Positions 63,844 through 64,000 of a stretch of DNA of 64,000 bases are shown piece after piece (within the stretch, counting starts at the first letter, position 1; each line of letters opens with the position of its first letter). The notes under the pieces are model-generated. The model saw only the letters and a list, made by a program, of their open reading frames with translations, had not been told where the DNA came from and did not search any database. Origin of the DNA: Cherax quadricarinatus (lineage: Eukaryota; Arthropoda; Malacostraca; Decapoda; Parastacidae). Location of the stretch: NCBI RefSeq assembly GCF_038502225.1, contig NW_027195401.1, forward strand, positions 37,501-101,500. The letters are read 5' to 3'. The translations under genes were made by a program, and so were the position numbers.

Positions 63844-64000
63844 AAAAATAGGTTAGATAAATACACGAGTGTGTGTGAATTGGACCTGACTAGCTGGTGT
63901 TACTGGGTCAGAAGCCGAGCTCCTTCCTTAAGTAGAGGTGACCTGACTAGGTGGGCCGTTGGTCTAAGCCGGGGTTGACATGGACCTGCCCAGCATGGGC

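Larger units (their letters stand above)
61655..64000 (+). mobile_element. CR1-type LINE copy with three small insertions
   Basis: 5'-truncated; begins at GGCATATATAGGCTTATCAA (in the linker) and runs past the window end near the 3' tail (CATGGGC). Frames 61595-61966, 62377-62613 (YMDFSKAFDRVPHQRL) and 62825-63379 are separated by stops and frameshifts. Insertions at 62279-62318, 63214-63398 and 63729-63843 are each flanked by direct repeats of interrupted LINE text. Confidence 0.9.

Overview
This window is eukaryotic nuclear DNA and looks like an arthropod genome, most likely a decapod crustacean, perhaps a crayfish. The species is inferred from repeat families I recognise from memory, not proven. 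The evidence is the absence of bacterial-style gene packing, the large amount of microsatellite DNA (TA, AC, CT, GT), an RTE/CR1/Penelope/BEL/mariner repeat mix, and one intron-containing gene candidate with GT-AG borders. About half of the window can be assigned to transposable elements or tandem repeats.

Layout. 0-0.9 kb: end of a Penelope-like element (PLE). 1.4-2.2 kb: relic of a multi-copy arthropod ORF. 2.9-11.3 kb: RTE LINE copies on the minus strand, one interrupted by a nested CR1 LINE and joined head to head with a plus-strand RTE arm. 11.3-11.8 kb: mariner relic. 12-14.3 kb: degenerate tandem repeats and a palindromic element. 15.3-18.2 kb: tandem hairpins and a second, inverted PLE. 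18-23.6 kb: a TA-flanked MITE split by a LINE ('LINE A') that keeps a 913-codon open frame. 24.9-25.2 kb: two nested palindromic elements. 25.7-28.3 kb: two arrays of related 26-bp satellites. 29.4-30.7 kb: two 48-bp arrays read through by a 455-codon frame. 32-35.5 kb: AC microsatellite and a 23-30-bp minisatellite, split by a possible solo LTR and a LINE A fragment. 36-41 kb: low-complexity DNA, LINE scraps and an inverted pair of tRNA-derived SINEs. 41-42 kb: more palindromic elements. 42.4-43.4 kb: the best host-gene candidate, a two-exon gene for a small acidic/basic protein. 43.4-47.3 kb: BEL/Pao and LINE relics. 47.4-50.2 kb: a third, inverted PLE with 9-bp target duplications. 52.2-52.5 kb: a 340-bp palindrome. 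52.7-61.2 kb: LINE A interrupted by a near full-length CR1, itself interrupted by TA repeats and a tRNA-SINE palindrome. 61.6-64 kb: another CR1 copy carrying three small insertions, each with a target duplication.

The strongest observation is a family of small palindromic insertions. Each has two inverted arms, a single asymmetric tail (a GTC or near-GTC triplet followed by a short GGTA..TACC hairpin) and target duplications of 7-13 bp where these can be read. The arms carry a hammerhead-like core: a TTGATAA-type strand, a hairpin whose sequence changes between families while staying paired, then GAAACG. The 2.8-kb inverted PLE at 47453-50216 has the same plan. This suggests the small palindromes are non-autonomous, Penelope-mobilised RNAs with hammerhead-like motifs. 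The ribozyme and mobilisation roles are inferences.
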